From contig NZ_JAGGOT010000051.1 of assembly GCF_018614195.1 (NCBI RefSeq), forward strand, positions 155,854-219,853: a stretch of 64,000 bases of DNA, given 5' to 3'. Under the pieces are notes generated by a model. It searched no databases. It saw nothing but the letters and a program-made list of their open reading frames with translations, and was not told the origin of the DNA. Both the position numbers and the translations under genes were made by a program. This DNA is from Streptomyces sp. ISL-43. Lineage in GTDB: Bacteria > Actinomycetota > Actinomycetes > Streptomycetales > Streptomycetaceae. Below, piece by piece: positions 1 through 8,018 of the stretch; position 1 is the stretch's first letter; every line of letters starts with the position of its first letter.

Positions 1-2
1 GG

Positions 3-896
3 ATCTACGGCGGACTCCTGGGGCACGGGCCCGGCGGCGGCTCCATGGCCGCCGTCGTCGCCCAGGCCGTCGTCTTCCCGGCGCTGCTGTGGCGGTTCGG
101 GCTGGTCGCCCGGCGCGCGGCCGATCTGGCCCGGCAACTGCGCCTGGAGCGGGACGAACGGGCCCGACGGGAGGTCGCCGAGGAACGCGGCCGGATAGCA
201 AGGGAATTGCACGACATCGTGGCCCATCACATGTCCGTCATCTCGGTGCAGGCGGGTCTGGCCCGCTTCGTCTTCTCCTCCGCGCCCGCCACCGCGACGG
301 CAGCCCTGCGCACCATCGAGGACACCAGCTCCGAAGCACTCGACGAACTGCGCCGGATGCTGAGCCTGTTGCGGGCCGGCGAGCCCGAGGACCGGGCGGG
401 TGGAGCGGAGGCGACCGGGCCCGGCTGGGCCGGGACGGGGGACCGTGACGCGCCGATGCCGGGACTGTCCCGGCTGGCGGAGATGGCCGAGCGGGTCCGG
501 GCGGTCGGGGTGCCGGTCGAGCTGCGGGTCACGGGGGAACCGAGGGCGCTGGCCCCGGGGGTGGAGCTGTGCGCCTACCGGGTGGTCCAGGAGGCCCTCA
601 CCAACGTGCTCAAGCACGCCCGGCACGCCAGCGTGACCGTCGAACTCGACTACCGGCCCTCGCACATCGGCGTCACGGTCACCGACGACGGCGCGGGAGG
701 GGGAGGAGGACCGGAAGGGGACGTGGCCAAAGTGCCGCCGGGGGGCGGGCACGGGCTGATCGGCATGCGCGAGCGGGCCAGGCTCTACGGGGGAACCATC
801 GGCATCGGCCCCCGCAGCGAGGGCGGGTACGCCGTGTGCCTCACTCTGCCGACTTCCGCACGGACCGTACCGCGGGGGGACGATCGACCGGAATGA
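3..896 (+). CDS. NarL-type two-component sensor histidine kinase (5' end outside window)
   Basis: The reading frame is open to the left edge, so the N-terminus is missing; the first in-window ATG is at 45. The visible 297 residues hold the tail of a membrane segment (VVFPALLWRFGL), a short coiled coil, the HisKA_3 dimerisation helix with the phospho-acceptor in RELHDIVAHH, and a HATPase_c domain with N-box QEALTNVLKHA and G-boxes DDGAGGGGG and GGHGLIGMRERARLYGG. This is the NarL/DesK class, in which the kinase autophosphorylates on His and passes phosphate to a LuxR-type response regulator. No such regulator follows, so it may lie upstream. Family assignment is secure; the signal sensed is unknown. 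Confidence 0.9.
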   Translation: MYGGLLGHGPGGGSMAAVVAQAVVFPALLWRFGLVARRAADLARQLRLERDERARREVAEERGRIARELHDIVAHHMSVISVQAGLARFVFSSAPATATAALRTIEDTSSEALDELRRMLSLLRAGEPEDRAGGAEATGPGWAGTGDRDAPMPGLSRLAEMAERVRAVGVPVELRVTGEPRALAPGVELCAYRVVQEALTNVLKHARHASVTVELDYRPSHIGVTVTDDGAGGGGGPEGDVAKVPPGGGHGLIGMRERARLYGGTIGIGPRSEGGYAVCLTLPTSARTVPRGDDRPE

Positions 897-975
897 CCGC
901 CCCGCCCCACGCGGGGGTACGGGGCGCCGACGTACTCCGGCGGCGCCGGCCGGGAAACGGGAGGCGAGTACTCCG

Positions 976-1122
976 GTGCCGACGGGACATTTTCCCGCGT
1001 ATGACGGTGCCGACTTGTCGACGGCCCTTTCCTGTACGGCGGAGCAGTTGCGAAGGGCCGTGGTCCACGCCGACGCCAAGCTGCCCCCCGGCATCGCCGT
1101 CGACCCCGGTGCGGCCGACTGA
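976..1122 (+). CDS. possible small protein, 48 aa, unknown function
   Basis: The 350 bases between the kinase and the permease hold one short frame worth noting. GTG at 976 follows GGAGG at 959-963 and opens 48 codons whose composition is protein-like (DLSTALSCTAEQLRRAVVHA near the middle), unlike the Arg/Pro-rich shadow frames around it. It resembles no family I recognise. It could be a small gene or the relic 3' end of an older one. Nothing else was seen in 897-1247 apart from the Shine-Dalgarno of the next gene. Confidence 0.3.
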   Translation: MPTGHFPAYDGADLSTALSCTAEQLRRAVVHADAKLPPGIAVDPGAAD

Positions 1123-1247
1123 TCGGCACGCCGGGCAGTGCGCAGACCCCTCGCCCGTGGGACTGGACGGGGGAATGACCGGCGCCGGGCGGGCGCGGGG
1201 TGGTGTCGGGGCGGGGGAGTCGCTGCGGGTGAGGTGAGGATCGGGGC

Positions 1248-2114
1248 ATGGGCTTCGTACCGCCGGTCCTCTTCGCGCTGTTCGCGGCGCTCAGCAACGC
1301 GCTCGCGACGGTCCTCCAGCGGCGGGCGGCGCTCACCGTGCCGCAGAGCGACGGCTTCCGGTTCGGACTCGTCCTCGACCTGATGCGGCGGCCGCTGTGG
1401 ATCGGCGGGATCCTGGCGGTGATCGCGGCAGGCGTCGGACAGGCCGCCGCGCTCGCCACGGGCGCGCTGGCCCTCGTACAGCCCTTGTTCGTAATGGAGT
1501 TGCCGCTCGCGCTGCTGATCGCCTCGCTCGTGGCGCGCAGCCGACTGCCCGGCGCGCTCTGGCTCGCGGTGGTGGGAGTGGTGGCCGGGCTCGGGATCGT
1601 ACTGGTGGCCGCCTCGCCGGCCGGGAACCGTACGCACGTCCCGCTCGACCGGTGGGTCCTGGCACTGGCGGCCTGCGCGGCGGCGGTGGCCGTACTGGCC
1701 GCGGTCGGACTGCGACGGCCGCCCGGCCGGATGCGGGCCGGATGTCTCGGCGCGGCCACCGCCGTCTGCTACGCGCTCACGGCCGCTCTGATGAAGTCGG
1801 CCATGCACGTACTCGACGAGGAGGGCATCGGCGGATTCCTGAGGACGTGGGAGACGTACGCCTTCGCCGCGAGCGGCATCTGCGCCCTGCTGCTCCTCGA
1901 ACACGCCATGCAGGGGGGCCCGCTGGTCGCCTCGCAGCCCGCGCTGACCCTCGGCGACGCGGGCGTGAGCGTCGCGCTGGGGGTGCTGCTGTACGAGGAA
2001 CACCTGCGGACGCACTGGTGGTTGGTCCCCCAGCTGCTCGGCCTGGTCCTGATCGGCGCCGGAGTACTCGCCCTGGCGCGCGGCGGCGAGGGGGCCGAGC
2101 CCGGCGCGCCGTGA
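1248..2114 (+). CDS. DMT-superfamily (EamA/NIPA-like) membrane permease
   Basis: The 288-residue protein is almost entirely hydrophobic, with nine or ten membrane segments and two EamA-like halves. The first segment (FVPPVLFALFAALSNALAT) and the helix ALATGALALVQPLFVMELPL are typical of the drug/metabolite transporter group. The loop RRPPGRMRAG separates the halves. The ATG at 1248 follows a GGTGAGGTGAGGA stretch. It stands alone, facing the convergent MepB gene across 39 bases. Substrate cannot be inferred; relatives are variously annotated as multidrug, magnesium or metabolite permeases. Confidence 0.8.
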   Translation: MGFVPPVLFALFAALSNALATVLQRRAALTVPQSDGFRFGLVLDLMRRPLWIGGILAVIAAGVGQAAALATGALALVQPLFVMELPLALLIASLVARSRLPGALWLAVVGVVAGLGIVLVAASPAGNRTHVPLDRWVLALAACAAAVAVLAAVGLRRPPGRMRAGCLGAATAVCYALTAALMKSAMHVLDEEGIGGFLRTWETYAFAASGICALLLLEHAMQGGPLVASQPALTLGDAGVSVALGVLLYEEHLRTHWWLVPQLLGLVLIGAGVLALARGGEGAEPGAP

Positions 2115-2153
2115 GCGCCGCGTGGACGACCCGGTGGTTTCGCCGGCGCCGTT

Positions 2154-2723
2154 CTACGGGTGGTAGAGCGCTCGGGCACGCGCGGAGTCGACCGGCCCGT
2201 CCTGGGGCAGGTGCAGGAAGTGGTCCAGCTGCCATGCCTGCGCACTGCCTGCCTGGCGGTTGGTGGTGGCCACCCACGGCGGGTAGACGCGGAAGGCGCG
2301 CTTCCCGCCGGCGTCGTTCGCCGAGACGACACCGTGCCGGCGGAGCGCGTCCATGGGGAAGACGAACTGGCCGAAGCGGTGCTGGTCGCGGCTGCTGATG
2401 ACGAAGAGGTCGACGGCGTCCGCGGTGTCGAAGGGCTGGATGGGTCCGGTCGCGGACCTCTTCCATACGGTGACGAACTGTCCGGCCTTCGCCGGGGTCG
2501 TCCTGGCCGCGCGGAACCGGACGGAGAGGCCGTCAAGGGTGAAGGTGTGGGCGGCGTACTCGGCGCTCTCCGCCTCGGGGACCGGCTGCGAACAGCTGAA
2601 CCCGCAGGGGTCGTAGACGAGCGCCTTCGCCGCCAGGAGATCGCTGTGGACCGGGGCGGTATCCGACCAGGGTGTGGGGCCGGCGGGGTGGAGGCCGGTC
2701 GCGTGCTCGTCCTTCGTCGTCAT
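2154..2723 (-). CDS. MepB family protein
   Basis: The 189-residue soluble protein matches the MepB family in length and motif order: a Tyr/Cys-rich N-terminal part (VYDPCGFSCSQPVPEAESAEY), the core RFRAARTTPAKAGQFVTVWKR, then FDTADAVDLFVISS, QFVFPMDALRRHGVVS and the C-terminal RAFRVYPPW. The family is named for the third gene of the staphylococcal mepRAB multidrug operon, but its biochemical function is not established. Here there is no MATE pump or MarR regulator next door, so a drug link cannot be assumed. Confidence 0.8.
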   Translation of the reverse strand: MTTKDEHATGLHPAGPTPWSDTAPVHSDLLAAKALVYDPCGFSCSQPVPEAESAEYAAHTFTLDGLSVRFRAARTTPAKAGQFVTVWKRSATGPIQPFDTADAVDLFVISSRDQHRFGQFVFPMDALRRHGVVSANDAGGKRAFRVYPPWVATTNRQAGSAQAWQLDHFLHLPQDGPVDSARARALYHP

Positions 2724-2855
2724 TGGTTCACCCTGTCACGGTGCCTGGGGTGCGGTGTTCACCCTGCCCCCGCTCCAGCCGGGCGAGAGCGGGCCTTCGG
2801 ACGTCCCGGCCGTCCGAAGGCCTTGCCGTCGTACGGGTACGCGTGCCCCGGTGTC

Positions 2856-4118
2856 TCAGGAGGCGGGCGTGAACTTCGCCGCGGCGGGCGCCGTCGAGGC
2901 CTCCTTCACCACCTTCATGCCGCCCGGGACCGTCGCGTCGGGCTTCATGATCACGCTCTGCCGGGTCGAGGGGGCCTTGGGGTCCGAGAAGTCGTGGGTG
3001 ATGCCGAAGCCGTTGTCGTAGGACTTCAGGCTCAGCAGCGCCTTGCGGATGCCCTCGCGGGTCAGGTCCTTGTCGGCGCAGGCCTTCTTCAGCACCTCCC
3101 CGAAGAGCGAGCCGGCGGTGAATCCGGCCACGACGCCGTTGTCGAGACCGGCATCCGGGTACTCCGCCTTGTACGCGGCGGCGAGCGCGGCCGGACCCGC
3201 CTCGGTGGAGCCGATCGGCAGGGCCGAGGAGGCGACGTAGTAGTCCTTCTGCAGTGCCGCGCCGGCCGGGGTGGCCAACAGCTGGGGCGAGAAGGCCGAG
3301 TTGTTGCCGACGAACGGTACGTTCCACCCCCCGGCCGCGGCGACCCCGACGAGCGAGGCGGCCTGGCGGGGGCCGGCGCTGACGACCACGGCCTTGACCC
3401 CGGCCTGCTTGAGTGCGGCGACCTGGGCCGTCATGTCGTTGTCGGTCGGCTTGATCTTCTGTTCGACGATGGTCAGCCCGGCTTCCTTGGCCGCGTGCTT
3501 GGCCCCGGTGAGCGCGTTCTCGCCGTAGTCGCCCTCGAAGTAGACGTGCCCGACCTTGTCGCCCGAGGCGATCCGCTTCTGGTCGAGCAGGAAGCCGATG
3601 GCGTTGACGGTCTCGATGTCGTACGTCGCGCCCACCGTACGGATGTACGGACTGCCCAGCAGCGAGGCGGACCAGGCCTGCGGGATGACCAGGCCCTTGT
3701 CCTGGCCGTCGATCCGCTGCTCGACGGCGGCGACGAACGGCGATCCGATGAACTGGGTGAAGCCCAGCACCGTGGGCTCCAGCTCGGTGTAGGCGGCGAG
3801 GGCCTTCTGGGGGTCGTAGCCGTGGTCGCGCACGGTCAGCTCGATCGTGCGGCCGCAGATGCCGCCGGCCGCGTTCGCCTGCTTGACCCAGAGCTGCTGC
3901 GCCTGGGTGACGCTCTTGCCGAGCGAGGCGTAGACACCGGTCATGTCGGTGAGCGCGCCGAGCCGGATGACCGTGTCGCTCACCCCGGCTCCGGCCTTCA
4001 CGCCGCCGGCCGCGGGCTTGTCACCGGCATCGGTCTTGGCCTTGCCGCTGCACCCGGCGGCGCCGGTCAGGACGAGTGCGGCCGCCAGGGCCGCGGTACC
4101 GAGCCTTCTTGTGTTCAC
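2856..4118 (-). CDS. livK: branched-chain-amino-acid-type ABC transporter substrate-binding lipoprotein
   Basis: The last gene of the five-gene import operon encodes a 420-residue periplasmic-binding-fold (Peripla_BP_6) protein. It has a lipoprotein signal peptide whose lipobox LTGAAGC places the acylated Cys at residue 23, a Gly/Ala linker, then the binding domain beginning IRLGALTDMTGVYASLG. The GTG start at 4118 overlaps the TGA of livM by four bases (GTGA) and is preceded by GAAGGAGC, so translation is coupled. LivK-like proteins bind Leu/Ile/Val, but close relatives bind amides, urea or aromatic compounds, and the PucR-type regulator upstream makes a non-amino-acid ligand plausible. Placing the binding protein last rather than first is unusual. 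Confidence 0.9.
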   Translation of the reverse strand: MNTRRLGTAALAAALVLTGAAGCSGKAKTDAGDKPAAGGVKAGAGVSDTVIRLGALTDMTGVYASLGKSVTQAQQLWVKQANAAGGICGRTIELTVRDHGYDPQKALAAYTELEPTVLGFTQFIGSPFVAAVEQRIDGQDKGLVIPQAWSASLLGSPYIRTVGATYDIETVNAIGFLLDQKRIASGDKVGHVYFEGDYGENALTGAKHAAKEAGLTIVEQKIKPTDNDMTAQVAALKQAGVKAVVVSAGPRQAASLVGVAAAGGWNVPFVGNNSAFSPQLLATPAGAALQKDYYVASSALPIGSTEAGPAALAAAYKAEYPDAGLDNGVVAGFTAGSLFGEVLKKACADKDLTREGIRKALLSLKSYDNGFGITHDFSDPKAPSTRQSVIMKPDATVPGGMKVVKEASTAPAAAKFTPAS

Positions 4119-5341
4119 GTGCGCTCCTTCGGGAGTGTGGACCGGGTCCGGACGATCCGGGTGGTGCCGCCGATGCGGGCGAGGCCGCCGGGGAGGAACA
4201 GGACGACCACGACGACGGCCGCGCCGTAGAGGTAGCGGGAGGCCTCGCCCGGGGAGACCCCGCCGGTCCCGGGCGCGGACACCAACGGGAGGCTGTCGCT
4301 GTACCGGGCGAGGAGCTGGGGCAGCAGGGAGACGAAGACCGCGCCGACCACGGCGCCCGCGACCGTGCCGAGGCCGCCGATGACGATCATGGCGAGGTAC
4401 TCCAGGGACAGGACCATGCCGAAGTAGTCCGGCACGGTGCGCTGGAAGACCAGGGCGAGCAGTACGCCGGCCAGCCCCGCGTACATCGACGACAGGACGA
4501 AGACGGCGGCCCGGGTCCGGGCGACCGGCACTCCCATCACCCCCGCGGCGATGCGGTGGTCGCGCAGGGCGTTCATGGCACGGCCGGGCCGGCCGCGCAG
4601 GATCCCGCGCGCGAACAGGGAGCCGGCGAGGAGGGCGGCGAGGGCGACGTACCAGAGCTTCTCGGCGGACTGGAAGGGGACGGCGGCGATGACGGTCTCG
4701 GTGTCGTCGAAGGTGAGGCCGAAGAGGGACAGCGGCTCCACGGCGCGACCGTTGAAGCCGCCGGTGAGGCTGGTGGCGTTGAAGAGCAGGTGCTGGCCGA
4801 TGAAGATCAGCGCGAGGGTCGCGATGCCGAGGTACGCGCCGCTCAGCCGGCCCGCGATCGGGCTGAAGAGACCGCCCGCCGCCCCGGCGACGGCGACGGC
4901 GAGGATCGCGGCGAGCCAGCTGGGCAGGCCGAGCCCGACGAGCGTGTGGCCGCCGGCCGTGCTCCCGTCCCCGGCGAGCGCGCAGTAGCCGTACGCGCCC
5001 ACGGCGAGGAAGAAGGCGTGGCCCATGGACAGTTGACCCGTGGCTCCGGTCAGCAGGTTGAGCCCGATGGCACCGATGGCGGCGGCCATGGCGAAGAGCC
5101 CGGCCTGCAGCCAGAACCGGTCGAGGTAGAAGGGCAGCGCGAGCAGCACCGCGCCCGCGGCCGCCGCCGCCACCGTCCGGGTCCGGGTGCGGAGCCACCC
5201 GGGCCGGACGGTCCTCCCGGCAACGGCGCCCGGCGGGCGCGAGTTCCCCGCCGCACGACTCGGGGGAGTGGGTGTGGGTGTGGGTGTGGGTGTGCGGGCC
5301 GGGTCCTCGGCGTGCCCGGCGGGGCTCCGGGTGTCAGACAC
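4115..5341 (-). CDS. livM: branched-chain-amino-acid-type ABC transporter permease LivM
   Basis: The 408-residue inner-membrane permease (BPD_transp_2 family) has the LivM hallmark IGLNLLTGATGQLSMGHAFF, about ten membrane segments, and the cytoplasmic loop RDHRIAAGVMGVPVARTRAA that contacts the ATPases. The GTG start at 5341 overlaps the livH stop by eight bases. The first 45 residues are a hydrophilic tail containing TPTPTPTPTPP, encoded by a GGGTGT hexamer tract near 5265-5300. Such a tail is not part of the core fold, and the tract may vary in length. It pairs with LivH to form the channel. Confidence 0.9.
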   Translation of the reverse strand: MSDTRSPAGHAEDPARTPTPTPTPTPPSRAAGNSRPPGAVAGRTVRPGWLRTRTRTVAAAAAGAVLLALPFYLDRFWLQAGLFAMAAAIGAIGLNLLTGATGQLSMGHAFFLAVGAYGYCALAGDGSTAGGHTLVGLGLPSWLAAILAVAVAGAAGGLFSPIAGRLSGAYLGIATLALIFIGQHLLFNATSLTGGFNGRAVEPLSLFGLTFDDTETVIAAVPFQSAEKLWYVALAALLAGSLFARGILRGRPGRAMNALRDHRIAAGVMGVPVARTRAAVFVLSSMYAGLAGVLLALVFQRTVPDYFGMVLSLEYLAMIVIGGLGTVAGAVVGAVFVSLLPQLLARYSDSLPLVSAPGTGGVSPGEASRYLYGAAVVVVVLFLPGGLARIGGTTRIVRTRSTLPKERT

Positions 5342-6224
5342 GGGCGAGCTCCTTCGTACCGAAGAGTCCGGCCGGACGGACCAGGAGGACTGCGACCATG
5401 ACCACGTACGGCGCGAGGTCGCCGATGCCCCGGCCGAGGAAGGCCAGCTGGCCCTGGTAGCCGGTGGCCAGCGCCTCGGTGACTCCGACGATCAGTCCGC
5501 CGGCCAGAGCGCCGGTGGTGGAGTCGAGGCCGCCGAGGATCGCCGCCGGGAAGGCCTTGAGCGCGGCCAAGGAGGTGGCACGCTCCAGGCCTGGCGTCGG
5601 GAAGACCGTCAGGAAGAGCGCGGCGACGGCGGCCAGCGCCCCGGCCACCGCCCAGGCGGCGAGCGAGACCCGCCCCAGGCGCACGCCCATCAGCGCGGCG
5701 GTCTCGGGCCGTTCGGCGGCGGCGCGCATCGCCACCCCCCAGGAGGTGTGGCGGAACACGAGCAGGAAGACGGTGATCAGCAGGCCGGCGGCCAGGATGG
5801 CGGCGATCCGGGTCTGTGCCAGGGTGACGGGGCCGAGATGGACGACGCGGTCGCCCCACGGGTCGCCGAGCGGCAGCACGTCGGTGCCGATGCGCCGGGT
5901 GAGGTCGGTGATGAGGAGGATGTCGACGCCGATGGTGACGATGGCCAGCACGCTCTGGTCCTGGCCCCGGTAGCGCCGCATCACCAGGAACTCGATGGCC
6001 GCCCCGACCGCGGCGGCCGCGAGGGTGCCGACCGCGAGGGCGGGCCAGAACCCGAGCTCCTCGTGCAGGGTCGCGGTGACGTACCCGCCGGCCAGCAGCA
6101 GGGAGGCGTGGGCGAAGTTGACCACCTCGGTGGCCTTGAAGATGATCACGAAGCCGAGGGCGATCAGCGCGTAGACGGTACCCATCGAGATTCCGCCGAT
6201 GAGCAGTTCGAGGAAAGTGATCAC
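5334..6224 (-). CDS. livH: branched-chain-amino-acid-type ABC transporter permease LivH
   Basis: The 296-residue permease opens with FLELLIGGISMGTVYALIAL and carries the LivH signature EVVNFAHASLLLAGGYV. It has eight or nine membrane segments and the EAA-like cytoplasmic loop AMRAAAERPETAALMGVRLG. The GTG at 6224 was chosen because it gives the canonical LivH N-terminus and overlaps the livG stop as GTGA. The frame stays open further upstream only as Arg/Pro-rich shadow sequence. It forms the membrane channel with LivM; energy comes from LivG and LivF. Confidence 0.92.
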   Translation of the reverse strand: MITFLELLIGGISMGTVYALIALGFVIIFKATEVVNFAHASLLLAGGYVTATLHEELGFWPALAVGTLAAAAVGAAIEFLVMRRYRGQDQSVLAIVTIGVDILLITDLTRRIGTDVLPLGDPWGDRVVHLGPVTLAQTRIAAILAAGLLITVFLLVFRHTSWGVAMRAAAERPETAALMGVRLGRVSLAAWAVAGALAAVAALFLTVFPTPGLERATSLAALKAFPAAILGGLDSTTGALAGGLIVGVTEALATGYQGQLAFLGRGIGDLAPYVVMVAVLLVRPAGLFGTKELARV

Positions 6225-7057
6225 GCGGCCGGGTCCTCCTCTCCGAGGTACGCGCGGATCACCGCGGGATCGTTCTGCACCTGCGCGGGAGTCCCGCCGC
6301 CGATGCGCCTGCCGAAGTCGAGTACGGTCACCGCGTCCGCGAGCCGCATCACCACCCCCATGTCGTGTTCGACCAGGACGATCGAGATGCCGAGGCCGTC
6401 CCGGACGCCCGCGATGACGGCGGCGGTGCGGCGGCGCTCGTCCGCGGTCATGCCGGCGACGGGTTCGTCGAGGAGGAGCAGCCGGGGCTCCATGCACAGG
6501 GCCCGGGCGAGCTCGACGAGCTTCTGCTTTCCGTACGGGAGGGAGCCCGCCGGGGCCCCGAGATCACCCTCCAGACCGACGAACTCGGCGATCTCCCGGA
6601 CGCGTTCGCGGTGCAGGCGGTCCTCGCGGGCGGCGGCGGGCAGCCGCAGTCCGGCGGCCAGGAACCCGGACCGCATCAGCCGGTGGCGGCCCAGGAGCAG
6701 GCTGTCGGCGACGGTGGTGTGAGGGGGGAGCGCCAGGTTCTGGAAGGTGCGGGCGATGCCCAGGGCCGCGACGTCGTGCGGCGCCAGGCCGGTGAGCTCG
6801 GCGGTTCCGAAGCGGACCCTGCCGCCGGTGGCCCGGTAGACCCCGGAGAGCACGTTGAAGCAGGTCGACTTGCCCGCCCCGTTGGGTCCGATGACGGCGT
6901 GGACGCTGCCGGGGTCCACGGTGAAGGAGACACCGTCGAGTGCGGTCAGGCCCGCGAAGCGGACGGTGACGTCGGTGACGGCGAGCGGCGGGGGAGGGGA
7001 TGGGGAAGGCGGCGGGGAAGGGGAAGGCGGCGGGGGAGGCGACCAGGACGCGGTCAC
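6221..7057 (-). CDS. livG: branched-chain-amino-acid-type ABC transporter ATPase LivG
   Basis: The 278-residue ABC ATPase has Walker A GPNGAGKS at about 57-64, the Q-loop region ARTFQNLALPP, the LivG-type signature SLPYGKQKLVELARAL in place of classical LSGGQ, Walker B LLLLDEPVAGM and H-loop EHDMGVVM. The GTG start at 7057 overlaps the livF stop (GTGA). The N-terminus carries about 20 Pro/Ser residues (SPPPPPSPSPPP) ahead of the first beta strand, encoded by a G-rich tract at 6985-7040. Family members normally start directly at the strand. The domain itself looks intact and active. Confidence 0.92.
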   Translation of the reverse strand: MTASWSPPPPPSPSPPPSPSPPPPLAVTDVTVRFAGLTALDGVSFTVDPGSVHAVIGPNGAGKSTCFNVLSGVYRATGGRVRFGTAELTGLAPHDVAALGIARTFQNLALPPHTTVADSLLLGRHRLMRSGFLAAGLRLPAAAREDRLHRERVREIAEFVGLEGDLGAPAGSLPYGKQKLVELARALCMEPRLLLLDEPVAGMTADERRRTAAVIAGVRDGLGISIVLVEHDMGVVMRLADAVTVLDFGRRIGGGTPAQVQNDPAVIRAYLGEEDPAA

Positions 7058-7851
7058 GCGGACCACCTGCGCAGCTCGCGGGGCGCCCCGGCCGGCGCCC
7101 GCACCGGTGCTGCCTCGTCGGTGATGCCGAGATAGCGGCGGCGGACCTCGTCGGAGGCGGCCAGCTCGGTGGCCGGGCCGTCGAGGGTGACCTCGCCGAC
7201 CTCCAGGACGTAGGCGTGGGAGGAGAGGCGCAGGGCCAGGGCCGCGTTCTGCTCGACGAGGAGCACCGAGGTGCCGGAGGCGTTGATCTCGGTGACGGTC
7301 TTCGCGATGGAGGCGGCCATCTTGGGGGCCAGCCCGAGGGTGGGCTCGTCGAGGAGCAGCAGACGGGGGCGGGCCATCAGCGCCCGGCCCAGGGCGAGCA
7401 TCTGCTGCTCGCCGCCGGACAGCAGGCCGGCGCGCTGCCGGGACCGCTCTGCCAGTACGGGGAACAGCTCGTGCACCCGGCCGAGGGAGCGAGCCACGTC
7501 CGCGCGGGACCCAGAACGGGCGCCCAGCGCCCCGCAGCGGAGGTTGTCCGCGACGGTCATCCGCGTGAACACCTGCCGTCCCTCGGGGACTTGCACCACG
7601 CCGGCGGCGACCACCCGGTCCGGGCCGAGCCCGTCCAGCGGCCGGCCGTCGAAGCTGATGGTCCCGTCCGTCACGGCGCCCCGGTGGAACGCGAGCGTCC
7701 GGGACACCGCGCGCAGCAGCGTCGACTTTCCGGCGCCGTTCCCGCCGAGTACGACGACCACCGCGCCGGCGGGCACGTCGAGCGATACGGACCGCAGCGC
7801 CCGGACCGGTCCGTAGCCGGCGGACAGCGCACGCACCTGTAGCGAAGCCAC
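7054..7851 (-). CDS. livF: branched-chain-amino-acid-type ABC transporter ATPase LivF
   Basis: This is the first gene of the operon, encoding a 265-residue ABC ATPase with Walker A GGNGAGKS at 36-43, signature LLSGGEQQMLALGRAL, Walker B LLLLDEPTLGLAP and switch region LVEQNAALAL, all typical of LivF. The GTG at 7851 is preceded by GGGAGAGGAC and gives the expected short N-terminus before the strand LQVRALSAGYG; the longer upstream frame is non-coding in character. Transcription probably starts in the 167-base region shared with the divergent PucR gene, where two palindromic sites lie. Confidence 0.92.
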   Translation of the reverse strand: MASLQVRALSAGYGPVRALRSVSLDVPAGAVVVVLGGNGAGKSTLLRAVSRTLAFHRGAVTDGTISFDGRPLDGLGPDRVVAAGVVQVPEGRQVFTRMTVADNLRCGALGARSGSRADVARSLGRVHELFPVLAERSRQRAGLLSGGEQQMLALGRALMARPRLLLLDEPTLGLAPKMAASIAKTVTEINASGTSVLLVEQNAALALRLSSHAYVLEVGEVTLDGPATELAASDEVRRRYLGITDEAAPVRAPAGAPRELRRWSA

Positions 7852-7876
7852 GTCCTCTCCCTTCTCTGGGCGGCCT

Positions 7877-7981
7877 TGTGCTGGCGCACACCCCAGCACC
7901 GGGCCGGGCCCGCGTCCACGGGCCGATGCGGAATCGCTGCCGATGACCAGCTGCGGACGGAGTGCGTTGTGCAAACGCACA
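7877..7981. promoter_or_regulatory. paired palindromes TTGTGC-N4-GCACA between liv operon and PucR gene
   Basis: Two copies of the same dyad, TGTGC-N4-GCACA, occur at 7877-7890 (spacer TGGC) and 7968-7981 (spacer AAAC). Both are preceded by T, so the shared element is TTGTGC-N4-GCACA. The centres are 91 bases apart. One copy is close to the livF start and the other close to the regulator start. A repeated palindrome in a divergent regulator/operon interval is what an autoregulated operator pair looks like. Binding by the PucR protein is an inference. Confidence 0.6.
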
Positions 7982-8018
7982 GACCTGCTGCGCGGGCCGC
8001 TGACGGGGGCCGGGGCGG

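Noticed and set aside
2160..4229. Long plus-strand frame (689 codons) opposite livK and mepB
   Set aside because: Gly/Arg/Val-rich antisense shadow of GC-rich genes; the minus-strand frames carry clear family motifs.
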